From positions 1,899,531 through 1,963,530 of the forward strand of contig NZ_JACVOL010000001.1 of the NCBI RefSeq assembly GCF_018882415.1: DNA of 64,000 nt, in the 5' to 3' direction. The first letter of the stretch is position 1; each line of letters begins with the position of its first letter. Positions 10,319 to 20,724 of this stretch are shown here, piece after piece. The DNA is from Polynucleobacter sp. 86C-FISCH (GTDB lineage Bacteria; Pseudomonadota; Gammaproteobacteria; Burkholderiales; Burkholderiaceae). The position numbers were made by a program, and so were the translations under genes. Below the pieces are notes generated by a model. The model did not search any database, had not been told where the DNA came from, and saw only the letters and a list, made by a program, of their open reading frames with translations.

Positions 10319-11392
10319 TTATTTCCAAATATTCCATGGGGATACAACCCATGCGCCGATAACAACCACCCAGAATACGGAGATGGGAATAAAAATCTTC
10401 CAGCCCAAACGCATGATTTGGTCATAGCGATAGCGCGGCAATGTGGCACGTAACCAGATCACACAAGACAAGAGGAAGAAAGTCTTGCCAAATAACCAGA
10501 AGAAACCTGGAATATCGCGCAAGATTGGCAAATCAACAATCGGCAACCAACCGCCTAGGAACATGATTGAAGCAACAGCAGCAATCAAAATCATGTTGGC
10601 GTATTCAGCCAAGAAGAACATCGCAAAAGACATGCCTGAGTACTCAACCATGTGTCCAGCAACAATCTCAGACTCACCCTCAACCACGTCAAATGGATGA
10701 CGGTTAGTTTCAGCAACGCCGGAAATAAAGTAAATCAAAAACATCGGTAGCAATGGGAGCCAATTCCAAGATAGGAAATTCAATCCCATATCTGCAAATA
10801 CACCCTGCTCTTGGGATGCAACGATTGCGCTTAAGTTTAGAGAACCAGAAGTCAGCAACACGGTTACCAATGCAAAGCCCATCGCAATTTCATATGAAAT
10901 CATTTGGGCTGATGCGCGCATGGCGCCAAGGAATGGATATTTGGAGTTAGATGACCAACCAGCCAAAATCACACCATAAACACCGATCGATGAAATGGCC
11001 ATGATGTAAAGCAAACCAGCATTAACATCAGCCAAAACCATCTTGGCTTGAAATGGAATCACTGCCCATGCTGCAAACGCAGGCATGATCACCATAATTG
11101 GCGCTATGAAATAAAGAACTTTGCTTGCTTGTGCAGGAGCAATAATCTCCTTCATCAAAAGCTTTAATGCATCTGCAATCGGCTGCAACAAACCTAATGG
11201 ACCAACACGGTTTGGTCCAAGACGAATATGCATCCAACCGATGAGCTTTCTTTCCCAGAGAGTTAAGTAAGCTACGCAACCAAACATTGGCAATACGATG
11301 ATGACGATGCGCACCAAAGCCCAAACCAATGGCCACAAAGAACCAAAAATAGCTTCACCTTGGGTGGTAACGAGGTTCAAGAAATTATCCAT
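10319..11392 (-). CDS. nuoH: NADH-quinone oxidoreductase subunit H
   Basis: This 357-residue membrane subunit helps form the quinone chamber. [23 protein letters not shown] is the family signature near the N-terminus, and [26 protein letters not shown] is the conserved acidic loop. About eight membrane helices are visible. It sits between nuoG and nuoI with 8- and 11-base gaps. Confidence 0.97.
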   Translation of the reverse strand: MDNFLNLVTTQGEAIFGSLWPLVWALVRIVIIVLPMFGCVAYLTLWERKLIGWMHIRLGPNRVGPLGLLQPIADALKLLMKEIIAPAQASKVLYFIAPIMVIMPAFAAWAVIPFQAKMVLADVNAGLLYIMAISSIGVYGVILAGWSSNSKYPFLGAMRASAQMISYEIAMGFALVTVLLTSGSLNLSAIVASQEQGVFADMGLNFLSWNWLPLLPMFLIYFISGVAETNRHPFDVVEGESEIVAGHMVEYSGMSFAMFFLAEYANMILIAAVASIMFLGGWLPIVDLPILRDIPGFFWLFGKTFFLLSCVIWLRATLPRYRYDQIMRLGWKIFIPISVFWVVVIGAWVVSPWNIWK

Positions 11393-11400
11393 CTCTGACC

Positions 11401-13722
11401 TTATGCCTTACTAACAGTTACAGGGCCAAACATAGAGCCCAATTTCGCACTAGCCATAGTGCCAGCAGAAATTCTGACGGCGCCTGGCGCTAGATTTACT
11501 TCTAATGTTGCTGGCATATCTACTGTCTGGTTGTCTTGAGTAACGCGCACAGCATCACCCTCCTTCAAGCCTAATTCAGAAAATGTCTTTTGATTTAAGC
11601 CAGCTTGATTGCCACGTTTTGCATCGCGCGTCACTTGCAGCGCTGATGAACGACGAACAATTTGATCTCCGGCATAAATATTGACATCAGCCAAGCGCTC
11701 AAGGCCATTCACAGGAGCCGCATTTCCATTGGCAATAGAAGTAGCTGACGTTTTATTACTCAGACGAGTGCAATAGTTTTCAGGTAACGCCTCTCCCAAA
11801 ACCTCTTCAGGGAGATTAAACAAGAAACCATCGAGACCCAAAAGACCGCCGAGCACACGAATGACTTTCCACGCTGGACGTGAATCGCCCAATGGTTTTA
11901 CTGAAGGTTGAACAGTTTGGGCTCTACCCTCTAGGTTTACAAAAGTAGAAACTGTTTCAGAGAATGTAGAAATTGGCAGAATGACGTCAGCCACCTCAAG
12001 CAAATCTGCACTCTTATAAGCACTCAATGCGATGACTGTGTTTGCCTTAGCCAAAGCAGCGCGCGCTGCAGTTGGGTTTGGAAGGTCTGCATCAGGCTCG
12101 ATATTCATCAAGATCACTGCACGGCGCTCACCAGACAGAACTGATTCAACACCAGCTCCGTTAGCGTTAACCAATGAAGCGCCAACTGAATTGCCACCAA
12201 AAGGCAAGAAGCCCAAAGTTGCACCTGTTTGCTCTGCAATAAATTGAGCCAGTACATGTAAATCAGATGCATGTTGGTGCGCAATAGCAGCAGAACCAAG
12301 CAATACGGCTACTGATTCACCGGAAATCAGACTGTCTGCAATTTTTTGGGCTGCAGGTGAGGCTGCTAAGTTAGCTGTGCCAGCTGGTGCGCTGACTGAT
12401 TTTGCTTTGGCTACTGCTTGAGCAACTTCACTTAATGCATTAAGCCATGTGCTTGGAGCAGCAACAATGCCATTACTTGGGATTAACCAGTCGTCACCAC
12501 CAGCATCAATACGAGTTACTTGTAATCCACGTTTGCTTGCAGTACGAATACGAGCAGCCAACACTGGCTGATCTTTACGCAAGAAGCTGCCAACAACTAA
12601 AACGCGATCTAATTCATTGATTTTGGCAATCGGCATTCCGAGCCATGGCGCGCTTGCAGAAGCAGCAACATCAGATTGGCGCAAACGAGTTTCTACTTGT
12701 TTTGAACCTAAACCGCGAACCATTTTTTGCAAGAGATGCAATTCTTCTGTGCTGGAAATTGGGTGAGCTAAAGCACCGATTGCCTCAGGACCACTTTCTG
12801 CTGAAATAGTCTTCAATGAATGCGCAACATAATCAAGTGCTGATTGCCAATCTGTTTCTAACCATTGACCGCCCTGCTTCACCATTGGTGTGGTGACACG
12901 GTCAGCACTGTTTAAACCTTCATAAGAGAAGCGATCGCGATCGCTAATCCAGCATTCATTAATTGCTTCATTTTCTAAAGCAACAACGCGCATCACTTTA
13001 TTGGCTTTAGTTTGAACTGTAGTGTTTGCGCCTAAGCTGTCATGCGGACTTACAGAACGCTTGCGACCTAATTCCCAGGTACGAGCAGCATAGCGGAATG
13101 GCTTACTAGTCAATGCGCCTACTGGGCATAAGTCAATCATGTTTCCAGAGAGCTCTGAATCCACTGTCTGACCTACGAAAGTAGTAATTTCTGAATGCTC
13201 ACCTCGGTTGACCATGCCTAATTCCATTACTCCAGCAACTTCTTGACCGAAGCGAACGCAACGTGTGCAGTGAATGCAACGAGTCATCTCCTGCATGGAG
13301 ATTAATGGTCCAACATTCTTATGGAATACAACACGCTTTTCTTCGTCGTAGCGAGAATTGGATTTACCGTAGCCTACCGCCAAATCTTGTAACTGGCACT
13401 CACCACCTTGATCACAAATTGGGCAATCCAATGGGTGATTAATGAGCAAGAATTCCATTACAGAACGCTGTGCTTCGACCGCCTTAGCTGAATGCGTAAA
13501 TACCTTCATACCTTGAGTAACTGGTGTTGCACATGCAGGCAAAGGTTTTGGTGCTTTTTCAACTTCAACCAAGCACATACGGCAGTTAGCAGCGATTGAT
13601 AATTTCTTGTGATAGCAGAAGTGAGGAACGTAGGTGCCGAGCTTGTTCGCGGCGTGCATCACCATCGAACCTTGCGGAACTTCTACTGCCTTACCATCTA
13701 ATTCGATTTCTACCATGCTCAC
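11401..13722 (-). CDS. nuoG: NADH-quinone oxidoreductase subunit G
   Basis: This is the 773-residue iron-sulfur subunit. The N-terminus has a 2Fe-2S ferredoxin domain (CRMCLVEV and related cysteines), then a His-Cys domain ([18 protein letters not shown]) and a 4Fe-4S segment ([16 protein letters not shown]). The rest is a molybdopterin-oxidoreductase-like domain with no sign of a cofactor. It transfers electrons from NuoEF to NuoI. It starts 26 bases after nuoF. Confidence 0.97.
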   Translation of the reverse strand: MSMVEIELDGKAVEVPQGSMVMHAANKLGTYVPHFCYHKKLSIAANCRMCLVEVEKAPKPLPACATPVTQGMKVFTHSAKAVEAQRSVMEFLLINHPLDCPICDQGGECQLQDLAVGYGKSNSRYDEEKRVVFHKNVGPLISMQEMTRCIHCTRCVRFGQEVAGVMELGMVNRGEHSEITTFVGQTVDSELSGNMIDLCPVGALTSKPFRYAARTWELGRKRSVSPHDSLGANTTVQTKANKVMRVVALENEAINECWISDRDRFSYEGLNSADRVTTPMVKQGGQWLETDWQSALDYVAHSLKTISAESGPEAIGALAHPISSTEELHLLQKMVRGLGSKQVETRLRQSDVAASASAPWLGMPIAKINELDRVLVVGSFLRKDQPVLAARIRTASKRGLQVTRIDAGGDDWLIPSNGIVAAPSTWLNALSEVAQAVAKAKSVSAPAGTANLAASPAAQKIADSLISGESVAVLLGSAAIAHQHASDLHVLAQFIAEQTGATLGFLPFGGNSVGASLVNANGAGVESVLSGERRAVILMNIEPDADLPNPTAARAALAKANTVIALSAYKSADLLEVADVILPISTFSETVSTFVNLEGRAQTVQPSVKPLGDSRPAWKVIRVLGGLLGLDGFLFNLPEEVLGEALPENYCTRLSNKTSATSIANGNAAPVNGLERLADVNIYAGDQIVRRSSALQVTRDAKRGNQAGLNQKTFSELGLKEGDAVRVTQDNQTVDMPATLEVNLAPGAVRISAGTMASAKLGSMFGPVTVSKA

Positions 13723-13748
13723 TTTTAGATATCCCGTGCTCTAAATCT

Positions 13749-15047
13749 TTATAAAGGTTTCGCAGAATCTAAGCAGCGCTTATGTTCTACGTGATACGCA
13801 AATTCATCCATGTAATGCTTCAACATGCCACGTACTGGCATCGCCGCTGCATCACCTAAAGCGCAAATCGTACGGCCCTGAATATTGGCCGCTACGTCAT
13901 TCAGCAAATCTAAATCCTCTGGACGCCCTTCTCCATGCTCAATACGGTGAACAATGCGCCACAACCAACCAGTACCTTCACGACAAGGAGTGCACTGACC
14001 ACATGACTCTTCGTGATAGAAGTAAGACAAACGCTCTAATGCGCGAACCATGCAACGCGTTTCATTCATCACAATCACGGCACCAGAACCCAGCATCGAA
14101 CCAGCTTTAGCAATGCTGTCGTAATCCATTGTGAGCTCCATCATTTGCGCGCCAGGTACAACAGGCGAAGATGAACCACCAGGGATAACCGCTTTTAACG
14201 CTTTACCGTCACGCATACCGCCAGCAAGCTTCAATAGCTCAGCAAATGGAGTGCCTAAAGGAATCTCATAGTTACCTGGGTGAACTACATCCCCGGAGAT
14301 AGAGAAGATTTTTGTTCCGCCATTATTGGGCTTACCAAGATCTAAGTAAGCCTGACCACCAATTGCCAAAATGAATGGCACGGCAGCGAATGTTTCGGTA
14401 TTGTTAATTGTTGTTGGCTTTCCATACAAACCAAAACTTGCTGGGAAAGGAGGCTTAAATCGTGGTTGACCCTTCTTGCCTTCCAAAGACTCCAACAGCG
14501 CAGTTTCTTCGCCGCAAATGTAAGCACCCCAACCTGGAGATGCATGCAATTGGAATGAAAAATCACTACCTAAAATTTTGTCGCCTAGATAACCTGCAGC
14601 GCGCGCTTCTTCCAAAGCCTCTTCAAAGCGTGAATACACTTCCCAGATTTCGCCGTGGATATAGTTGTAACCAGTTGTAATGCCCATGGTGTACGCACCA
14701 ATAATCATGCCTTCAATCAAAGCATGTGGGTTGTAGCGCATGATGTCGCGGTCTTTAAAAGTACCAGGCTCACCTTCGTCACTATTACAAACTAAATATT
14801 TTTGCCCCGGGAATTGACGTGGCATAAAGCTCCACTTCAAACCAGTCGGGAAGCCTGCACCGCCACGTCCACGCAGTGATGAAGCTTTCAATTCAGCAAT
14901 GATGGCATCAGGCGCAACTTTATCGTTGATTAAACGACGTAATTGCTGATAACCGCCGCGGCTTTCGTAATCTTTTAGACGCCAGTTATCACCATTTAAT
15001 CCAGCGAGGATCAAAGGCTTGATATGACGATCGTGCAAGCTGGTCAT
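13749..15047 (-). CDS. nuoF: NADH-quinone oxidoreductase subunit F (NADH- and FMN-binding)
   Basis: This 432-residue subunit oxidises NADH. The glycine-rich segment [14 protein letters not shown] binds NADH and FMN, and [15 protein letters not shown] gives three cysteines of the N3 4Fe-4S cluster, with a fourth further on ([10 protein letters not shown]). The start overlaps the nuoE stop by 4 bases, as is common for this pair. Confidence 0.98.
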   Translation of the reverse strand: MTSLHDRHIKPLILAGLNGDNWRLKDYESRGGYQQLRRLINDKVAPDAIIAELKASSLRGRGGAGFPTGLKWSFMPRQFPGQKYLVCNSDEGEPGTFKDRDIMRYNPHALIEGMIIGAYTMGITTGYNYIHGEIWEVYSRFEEALEEARAAGYLGDKILGSDFSFQLHASPGWGAYICGEETALLESLEGKKGQPRFKPPFPASFGLYGKPTTINNTETFAAVPFILAIGGQAYLDLGKPNNGGTKIFSISGDVVHPGNYEIPLGTPFAELLKLAGGMRDGKALKAVIPGGSSSPVVPGAQMMELTMDYDSIAKAGSMLGSGAVIVMNETRCMVRALERLSYFYHEESCGQCTPCREGTGWLWRIVHRIEHGEGRPEDLDLLNDVAANIQGRTICALGDAAAMPVRGMLKHYMDEFAYHVEHKRCLDSAKPL

Positions 15048-15550
15048 GCTGCTTTCCCTTCTGCACGTAATTCATTTAACAATGCATCAATCTTTTCTTT
15101 GCTCATGAAGCTGCACATACGCTTGTCATTCACGAGCATTACTGGTGAATCACCGCATGAACCCATGCACTCACCCTCTTTTAGGGTAAACGTACCGCAC
15201 GGAGTTGTTTCGTTGTAACCAATGCCGAGTGTTTCTTTGAGGTATGTGGCAGCAGTTTCACCATGCGTTAACTGGCATGGCAAGTTTGTGCAAATTACCA
15301 ATTTGTACTTACCAATTTTTTTGGTGTTGTACATGTTGTAGAAAGTAGCCACTTCATCAACTGCAATGCTTGGCATTTCTAAGATCTGAGCAATAGTCTC
15401 GATCACCTCAGGAGAAACCCAACCCACCTCTGTTTGAGCAGCAATTAAGCAAGCCATTACCGCTGATTGCTTGTGCTCTGGTGGGTATTTAGCGATATTG
15501 CGATGAATATCAGCCATTGTTTTATCGGATAGTTGAAGAGTTGTAGTCAT
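15044..15550 (-). CDS. nuoE: NADH-quinone oxidoreductase subunit E (2Fe-2S)
   Basis: This is a 168-residue thioredoxin-like 2Fe-2S subunit that pairs with NuoF. The N1a cluster cysteines are in [10 protein letters not shown] and [13 protein letters not shown]. The helical N-terminal part contains the typical [13 protein letters not shown] stretch. It overlaps nuoF by 4 bases and follows nuoD after 22 bases. Confidence 0.97.
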   Translation of the reverse strand: MTTTLQLSDKTMADIHRNIAKYPPEHKQSAVMACLIAAQTEVGWVSPEVIETIAQILEMPSIAVDEVATFYNMYNTKKIGKYKLVICTNLPCQLTHGETAATYLKETLGIGYNETTPCGTFTLKEGECMGSCGDSPVMLVNDKRMCSFMSKEKIDALLNELRAEGKAA

Positions 15551-15572
15551 TAAATAATCCTTGGCACGCTAA

Positions 15573-16826
15573 TTAGCGGTCAATCTCCCCGAACACGATA
15601 TCTTGGGTACCGATGATCGTTACCGCATCAGCCAACATATGGCCACGTGACATCTCATCCATTGCAGATAAATGCACGAAACCTGGTGCACGAATCTTCA
15701 TGCGGTATGGCTTATTGGCACCATCTGAAATCAAGTAAATTCCAAACTCACCTTTTGGATGCTCAACAGCAGAGTAAGCCTCGCCATCAGGAACGTGGAT
15801 ACCTTCAGTAAAGAGTTTGAAATGGTGAATCAATTCTTCCATATTGGTTTTCATATCCACACGCTTCGGTGGTGAAACCTTATGGTTATCGCTCATTACA
15901 GGACCTGGATTTGCTTTCAACCAAGCCACACATTGTTTAATGATGCGATTCGATTGGCGCATTTCTTCCATGCGCACTAAATAACGATCATAAGAGTCGC
16001 CATTCACGCCAACCGGAATATCAAAGTCGAGACGGTCATACACTTCGTATGGCTGTTTCTTACGCAAATCCCATTCGATGCCGGAACCGCGCAACATTGG
16101 ACCAGTGAAGCCCAGTTGTAATGCGCGCTCAGGAGTCACAATACCGATATTGACTAAGCGCTGCTTCCAAATACGGTTATCCGTTAATAGATTGCAATAC
16201 TCGTCGACATTGGCATCGAAGCCATTGGTAAATTGCTCAATGAAATCTAACAAGGTACCGCTGCGGTTTTCATTCAAACGTTTTACTGCAGAAGCACTGC
16301 GAATCTTAGATTTATCGTATTGAGCCATTTGATCTGGCAAATCACGATATACACCACCTGGACGATAGTAAGCAGCATGCATACGTGCGCCAGATACTGC
16401 TTCATACATGTCAAAGATATCTTCACGATCGCGGAAGGCATAAAGGAACACTGCCATAGCGCCAACGTCAAGGCCGTGACAACCGATCCAAAGCAAGTGA
16501 TTCAATAAGCGAGTTAGCTCGTCATACATCACACGAATGTACTGAGCACGCAAAGGAACATCCACTTGCAATAACTTTTCAATGGCCATGACATAGGCAT
16601 GCTCATTGGACATCATCGAAACATAATCCAAGCGATCCATATATGGAACGTTTTGAATCCATGTACGAGTTTCGGCTAATTTTTCTGTAGCGCGGTGCAA
16701 CAAACCAATATGCGGATCGGCGCGTTGGATCACCTCGCCGTCAAGCTCAAGCACTAAACGCAATACGCCGTGCGCAGCAGGATGCTGAGGGCCAAAATTG
16801 AGGGTGTAGTTCTTAATTTGTGCCAT
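15573..16826 (-). CDS. nuoD: NADH-quinone oxidoreductase subunit D
   Basis: This 417-residue subunit derives from the hydrogenase large subunit and forms part of the quinone pocket. [22 protein letters not shown] is the classic N-terminal signature with the quinone-loop histidine, and the C-terminus ends in DIVFGEIDR as usual. It is a separate gene from nuoC, unlike the fused nuoCD of E. coli, which fits alpha- and betaproteobacteria. Confidence 0.98.
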   Translation of the reverse strand: MAQIKNYTLNFGPQHPAAHGVLRLVLELDGEVIQRADPHIGLLHRATEKLAETRTWIQNVPYMDRLDYVSMMSNEHAYVMAIEKLLQVDVPLRAQYIRVMYDELTRLLNHLLWIGCHGLDVGAMAVFLYAFRDREDIFDMYEAVSGARMHAAYYRPGGVYRDLPDQMAQYDKSKIRSASAVKRLNENRSGTLLDFIEQFTNGFDANVDEYCNLLTDNRIWKQRLVNIGIVTPERALQLGFTGPMLRGSGIEWDLRKKQPYEVYDRLDFDIPVGVNGDSYDRYLVRMEEMRQSNRIIKQCVAWLKANPGPVMSDNHKVSPPKRVDMKTNMEELIHHFKLFTEGIHVPDGEAYSAVEHPKGEFGIYLISDGANKPYRMKIRAPGFVHLSAMDEMSRGHMLADAVTIIGTQDIVFGEIDR

Positions 16827-16829
16827 GAC

Positions 16830-17429
16830 TTAAACCGGACCTCCGTACTGCTCTTCACGAACAATGCGTGGAGTAATTTCGCGAGCCTCAATCGTGACGG
16901 GCTGATAGACAACGCGCTTTAACTCTGGGTCATAACGCATTTCCACATTGCCACTAATTGGGAAATCTTTTCTAAATGGATGACCAATAAAGCCATAGTC
17001 AGTCAAGATGCGACGTAAGTCGTCATGACCATCAAACAAAATACCGTAGAGGTCAAACGCTTCACGTTCAAACCAGTTAGCAGAATTCCAAACTGGCGTA
17101 ATTGAAGCAACCAATGGATAGCTATCGTCTGGCGCAAATACACGCACACGCAAACGCCAGTTATGCGCAATAGAAAGCAAATGGCTCACAACACCAAAGC
17201 GTTGACCGCCCCACGCACCTTCACGGAAGTCTTGATAATCCACGCCACATAAATCAATCAATTGCTCAAAGGCAAGAGATGGATCATCACGCAACAACAT
17301 GGCGGATTCAAAATAGGTATCTGCGTTAACAACAACAGTAACTTCACCTAATGCAATCTCAATTGATTGAACGCGCTTACCTAAAACTTTTTCTAAATTG
17401 GCAGCTAATTGATTTAAACGATCTGACAT
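16830..17429 (-). CDS. nuoC: NADH-quinone oxidoreductase subunit C
   Basis: The 199-residue protein carries the NuoC (30 kDa) signature [30 protein letters not shown] region, ending in GHPFRKDFP. It is part of the peripheral arm and contacts NuoD. The gaps to nuoB and nuoD are only 3 bases, consistent with tight co-translation. Confidence 0.97.
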   Translation of the reverse strand: MSDRLNQLAANLEKVLGKRVQSIEIALGEVTVVVNADTYFESAMLLRDDPSLAFEQLIDLCGVDYQDFREGAWGGQRFGVVSHLLSIAHNWRLRVRVFAPDDSYPLVASITPVWNSANWFEREAFDLYGILFDGHDDLRRILTDYGFIGHPFRKDFPISGNVEMRYDPELKRVVYQPVTIEAREITPRIVREEQYGGPV

Positions 17430-17432
17430 GAT

Positions 17433-17915
17433 TTAAGCCTTCCGCGCAATCGTGCTGGTACGCGCGATCTTGGATTGCAACTGAATAATTCCGTAGATCA
17501 ACGCTTCCGCAGTTGGAGGGCAACCAGGAACATAAATATCGACTGGCACGATGCGGTCACAACCGCGAACAACTGAATACGAGTTATGGTAGTAGCCGCC
17601 GCCATTTGCACAAGAACCCATTGAGATTACCCAACGTGGTTCAGGCATTTGGTCATAAACCTTACGCAAAGCTGGAGCCATCTTGTTACATAAAGTACCA
17701 GCCACAATCATCAAGTCCGATTGACGCGGAGATGGGCGGAATACCACGCCAAAACGGTCTAAGTCATAACGGGATGCGCCAGCATGCATCATCTCTACCG
17801 CGCAGCAGGCCAGACCGAAGGTCATAGGCCATAAAGAACCATTACGAGTCCAGTTAATCAACTGGTCAGCTGTAGTGGTAACAAAACCTTCTTTGAGAAC
17901 GCCTTCTAATGCCAT
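17433..17915 (-). CDS. nuoB: NADH-quinone oxidoreductase subunit B (N2 cluster)
   Basis: Three visible motifs hold the cysteines of the terminal 4Fe-4S cluster N2: [26 protein letters not shown] and [12 protein letters not shown] place the start at the ATG at 17915, giving 160 residues beginning [11 protein letters not shown]. This is the family length and leaves a 5-base gap after nuoA. The frame is open further upstream to 18014, but that would overlap nuoA by about 94 bases. Confidence 0.97.
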
Positions 17916-17920
17916 ATCTA

Positions 17921-18280
17921 TCACTCCCAGTCGAGAGCGCCCTTTTTCCAGATATATACAAATCCCACAATGAATTCCAACAAGAAAATCACCATAGAGG
18001 CGTAGCCAAGCCATCCGATATCACGAAGAGCGACACCCCATGGGAATAGGAATGCAGTTTCTAAGTCAAACAGAATGAAGAGAATGGCGATTAAGTAGTA
18101 GCGCACGTCGAACTTCATACGCGCATCTTCGAAAGCTTCAAAACCGCACTCATAAGGAGAGAGTTTTTCAGCGTCAGGCTTCGAAGGAGCCAAAATTTTT
18201 CCGAGGAACATGGGGACTAATCCCACCCCAATACCTACGAGGATAAAAAGCAGAACAGGAAAGTAATTAGCGAGATTCAA
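17921..18280 (-). CDS. nuoA: NADH-quinone oxidoreductase subunit A
   Basis: The first gene of the operon encodes 119 residues with three membrane helices. [36 protein letters not shown] text contains the conserved cysteine loop near the quinone site, and the acidic [10 protein letters not shown] motif follows. A tRNA-Leu gene lies about 108 bases upstream on the same strand. Confidence 0.97.
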
Positions 18281-18388
18281 AATAGCCCTGATTCGTTTGT
18301 CTGGTAAATCCTAAAAGCAGCAAATTATTAATTATTCCACTACATAAAGCATTGATTCAGAGCAAAAACCCTTATCAATACTCATTTT

Positions 18389-18473
18389 TGGTGCCGACGG
18401 CGAGACTCGAACTCGCACAGCCTAAGCCACTACCCCCTCAAGATAGCGTGTCTACCAATTTCACCACGTCGGC
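18389..18473 (-). tRNA. tRNA-Leu (anticodon GAG), CCA encoded
   Basis: On the minus strand the 7-bp acceptor stem GCCGACG pairs with CGTCGGC, followed by discriminator A and a genome-encoded CCA. The anticodon arm is CTATC-TTGAGGG-GGTAG with anticodon GAG. A long variable arm and the T arm GCGAG-TTCGAGT-CTCGC are present, giving a class II tRNA of 85 bases. It sits between secG and nuoA. In E. coli secG is also followed by a tRNA-Leu(GAG) gene, leuU. Confidence 0.97.
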
Positions 18474-18559
18474 ATCTTGCAAAACCCATCAATTCTACTG
18501 CATTGCACCACTGCACTACCCCATTTTTGGGGCTTTTAAATACGTAAAAACCTACTTTT

Positions 18560-18904
18560 TTACTTAGGAACTGCTGGCTTGCTTGGATCTTGAACTGGAG
18601 CAACAGGAGCTGCTGGCGCCGCCGCTGGGGCTACCGTTCCAGAAAGCACACCAGGGCTCACTTCTTTCTTATTACCAATCCAGGTAATACCCAGGGTGCT
18701 GATAAAGAAAACAGCAGCAAAAATAGCTGTTGCATGGGAAAGGAAGTTGGCTGAGCCACTAGCACCAAAGAGGCTGCCAGAAGAGCCAGAACCAAAGGCT
18801 GCACCCATATCGGCGCCTTTGCCCTGCTGCAACAGAACCAAAAGAATCACAGCCAAGGCTGAAATTACCTGCAATACGATCAATAAAGTCTTAAACCATT
18901 CCAC
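18560..18904 (-). CDS. secG: Preprotein translocase subunit SecG
   Basis: The 114-residue protein has two membrane helices (about residues 4-24 and 53-75) joined by a Gly/Ser-rich loop containing LLQQGKGADMGAAFGSG, the SecG signature. The C-terminal tail is Ala/Pro-rich and low-complexity. SecG assists SecYE in protein export across the inner membrane. It lies 22 bases downstream of tpiA and is followed by tRNA-Leu. Confidence 0.95.
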   Translation of the reverse strand: MEWFKTLLIVLQVISALAVILLVLLQQGKGADMGAAFGSGSSGSLFGASGSANFLSHATAIFAAVFFISTLGITWIGNKKEVSPGVLSGTVAPAAAPAAPVAPVQDPSKPAVPK

Positions 18905-18926
18905 AGCTTATCTCCAAATAAAAAAT

Positions 18927-19685
18927 CTATGCCTGGCAGATAGCTAGAAAGTCTTGAGGATTCAGTGAAGCACCCCCAACCAATCCACCATCAATATCCG
19001 GCATGGCAAACAATTCAACGGCATTGTCAGGTTTGACACTGCCGCCATACAAAATTCCAACATGAGACGCTACATCTTCGTTAAATTCGGCTAATTGCTG
19101 ACGAATAGCGTGATGCATGTCCTGCGCCACCTGAGCGCTAGCAACCTTACCAGTGCCAATCGCCCAAACAGGCTCATAGGCAATCAGACAGTCTGCTAAG
19201 CGATCCTGCAGCACGCTGACCTGCTTAGCAACTTGAGAGCAAACGATCTCTTCTGCTCTACCAGAATTTCTTTCATCAGCCGTCTCGCCAACACAAATGA
19301 CCGGGGTCATGCCGTTATCTAAAACCTGAAGAGCTTTAGCAGCTACAAGCTCATCAACCTCATGATGCATTTGACGACGTTCTGAGTGGCCAACAATGAC
19401 GTAAGTACAACCTACTTCTTTGAGCATTGATGCCGCTACCTCACCGGTATATGCTCCGGAACCAAAAGCTGAGGCATCTTGTGCACCCAGACTTAAAAAA
19501 GCCATTGAATGTGCTTTGATTAACTCAGCACACTGTGGCAAATAGGGAAATGGTGGACATACAGCATATCTACGACCTGATGGCATTCCGCTCTCCATGC
19601 CACGAGCAACGGTCTTGATCCAGTCTTGATTACTTGCAAGACTGCCATTCATTTTCCAATTGCCGATAACGATGAGTGGTCGCAT
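18927..19685 (-). CDS. tpiA: Triosephosphate isomerase
   Basis: The 252-residue TIM-barrel enzyme interconverts dihydroxyacetone phosphate and glyceraldehyde-3-phosphate. GNWKMNG holds the active-site Asn and Lys, VGHSERR the catalytic His, and IAYEPVWAIGTGKVAS the catalytic Glu and flexible loop 6. GGSVKPDN and GLVGGASL form the phosphate-binding end. It is one of a minus-strand run of genes leading into secG. Confidence 0.98.
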   Translation of the reverse strand: MRPLIVIGNWKMNGSLASNQDWIKTVARGMESGMPSGRRYAVCPPFPYLPQCAELIKAHSMAFLSLGAQDASAFGSGAYTGEVAASMLKEVGCTYVIVGHSERRQMHHEVDELVAAKALQVLDNGMTPVICVGETADERNSGRAEEIVCSQVAKQVSVLQDRLADCLIAYEPVWAIGTGKVASAQVAQDMHHAIRQQLAEFNEDVASHVGILYGGSVKPDNAVELFAMPDIDGGLVGGASLNPQDFLAICQA

Positions 19686-19701
19686 AGGGGTATTGAATTA
19701 T

Positions 19702-20700
19702 CTAGACAGTTAAAACGATTTTGCCAACATGTTCAGATGACTCCATTAATGCATGAGCATCAGCCGCCTGATCTAGCGTAAATGTTTTATAGATAACCGG
19801 TTTGAGTTTGCCTGCATTAAGCAAAGGCCAAACAATTTCAAATAACTGTTTGGTAATCTGCTTCTTAAAAGAAACTGGACGTGGACGCAGCGTTGAACCA
19901 GTGATCGTTAAACGACGACGCAGAATTTGGCCAGTATTCACTTCAGCTTTGGAGCCGCCCATAATTGCAATAATGACAATACGGCCATCGTCAGCCAAGC
20001 AATCGATTTCCTTTTGCACATAAGCGCCGGTAACCATATCCAGAATGACGTTGACACCTTTGCCATCTGTAGCTTTTTTGACTTCTTCAACAAAATCTTG
20101 TGTCTTGTAATTGATAGCAAGGTCGGCACCTAAAGCCACGCAAGCAGCACACTTTTCATCTGTACCAGCAGTAACAAATACCTTATGACCCAAAGCTTTG
20201 GCAATTAAGATTGCAGTAACCCCAATGCCACTAGAACCACCCTGAACCAATAAAGTCTCGCCTTCAGTCAACTCACCACGCATGAAGACATTGCTCCAAA
20301 CAGTGTAGAAAGTTTCTGGCAAAGCAGCGGCTTCTTGGTCGCTAAATCCTTTGGGGTATGGAAGGCACTGAGCAACGGGTGCGGTACATAGTTCTGCATA
20401 GCCACCACCTTGAACTAATGCACACACCTTATCGCCAAGTTTCAATCCAAACACATTGTCAGAATGAGATAAATCACCGCCAACAATCTCACCAGCCACT
20501 TCAAGACCAGGAATATCGGATGCGCCCGCAGGAACTGGGTAATGCCCTTTACGTTGCAAAACGTCAGGGCGATTAATTCCAGCGGCTAAAACTTTGATCA
20601 AAATTTCGCCAGTACCAGCAGCAGGAGCCACTGGATCTGGGCGACTTGCCGGCACCAGCATTTCTGGTGCGCCAAATTCTTTGATTTCAACTACGCGCAT
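19702..20700 (-). CDS. NAD(P)H-quinone oxidoreductase, zeta-crystallin (PIG3/Qor) type
   Basis: The 332-residue medium-chain reductase has an N-terminal GroES-like domain (GINRPDVLQRKGHYPVP) and a Rossmann domain whose nucleotide motif is LVQGGSSGIGVTAI. The catalytic zinc ligands of alcohol dehydrogenases are absent, which fits the quinone reductase subgroup PIG3/TP53I3. It would reduce quinones or other enals with NADPH. It lies between pnp and tpiA, an arrangement frequent in Burkholderiales. Confidence 0.92.
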   Translation of the reverse strand: MRVVEIKEFGAPEMLVPASRPDPVAPAAGTGEILIKVLAAGINRPDVLQRKGHYPVPAGASDIPGLEVAGEIVGGDLSHSDNVFGLKLGDKVCALVQGGGYAELCTAPVAQCLPYPKGFSDQEAAALPETFYTVWSNVFMRGELTEGETLLVQGGSSGIGVTAILIAKALGHKVFVTAGTDEKCAACVALGADLAINYKTQDFVEEVKKATDGKGVNVILDMVTGAYVQKEIDCLADDGRIVIIAIMGGSKAEVNTGQILRRRLTITGSTLRPRPVSFKKQITKQLFEIVWPLLNAGKLKPVIYKTFTLDQAADAHALMESSEHVGKIVLTV

Positions 20701-20724
20701 GAGTATTCCTGCTTGCTAAAGCAA

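Noticed and set aside
17916..18014. Upstream extension of nuoB by 33 codons
   Set aside because: It overlaps nuoA almost fully in another frame and lies outside the NuoB family length.
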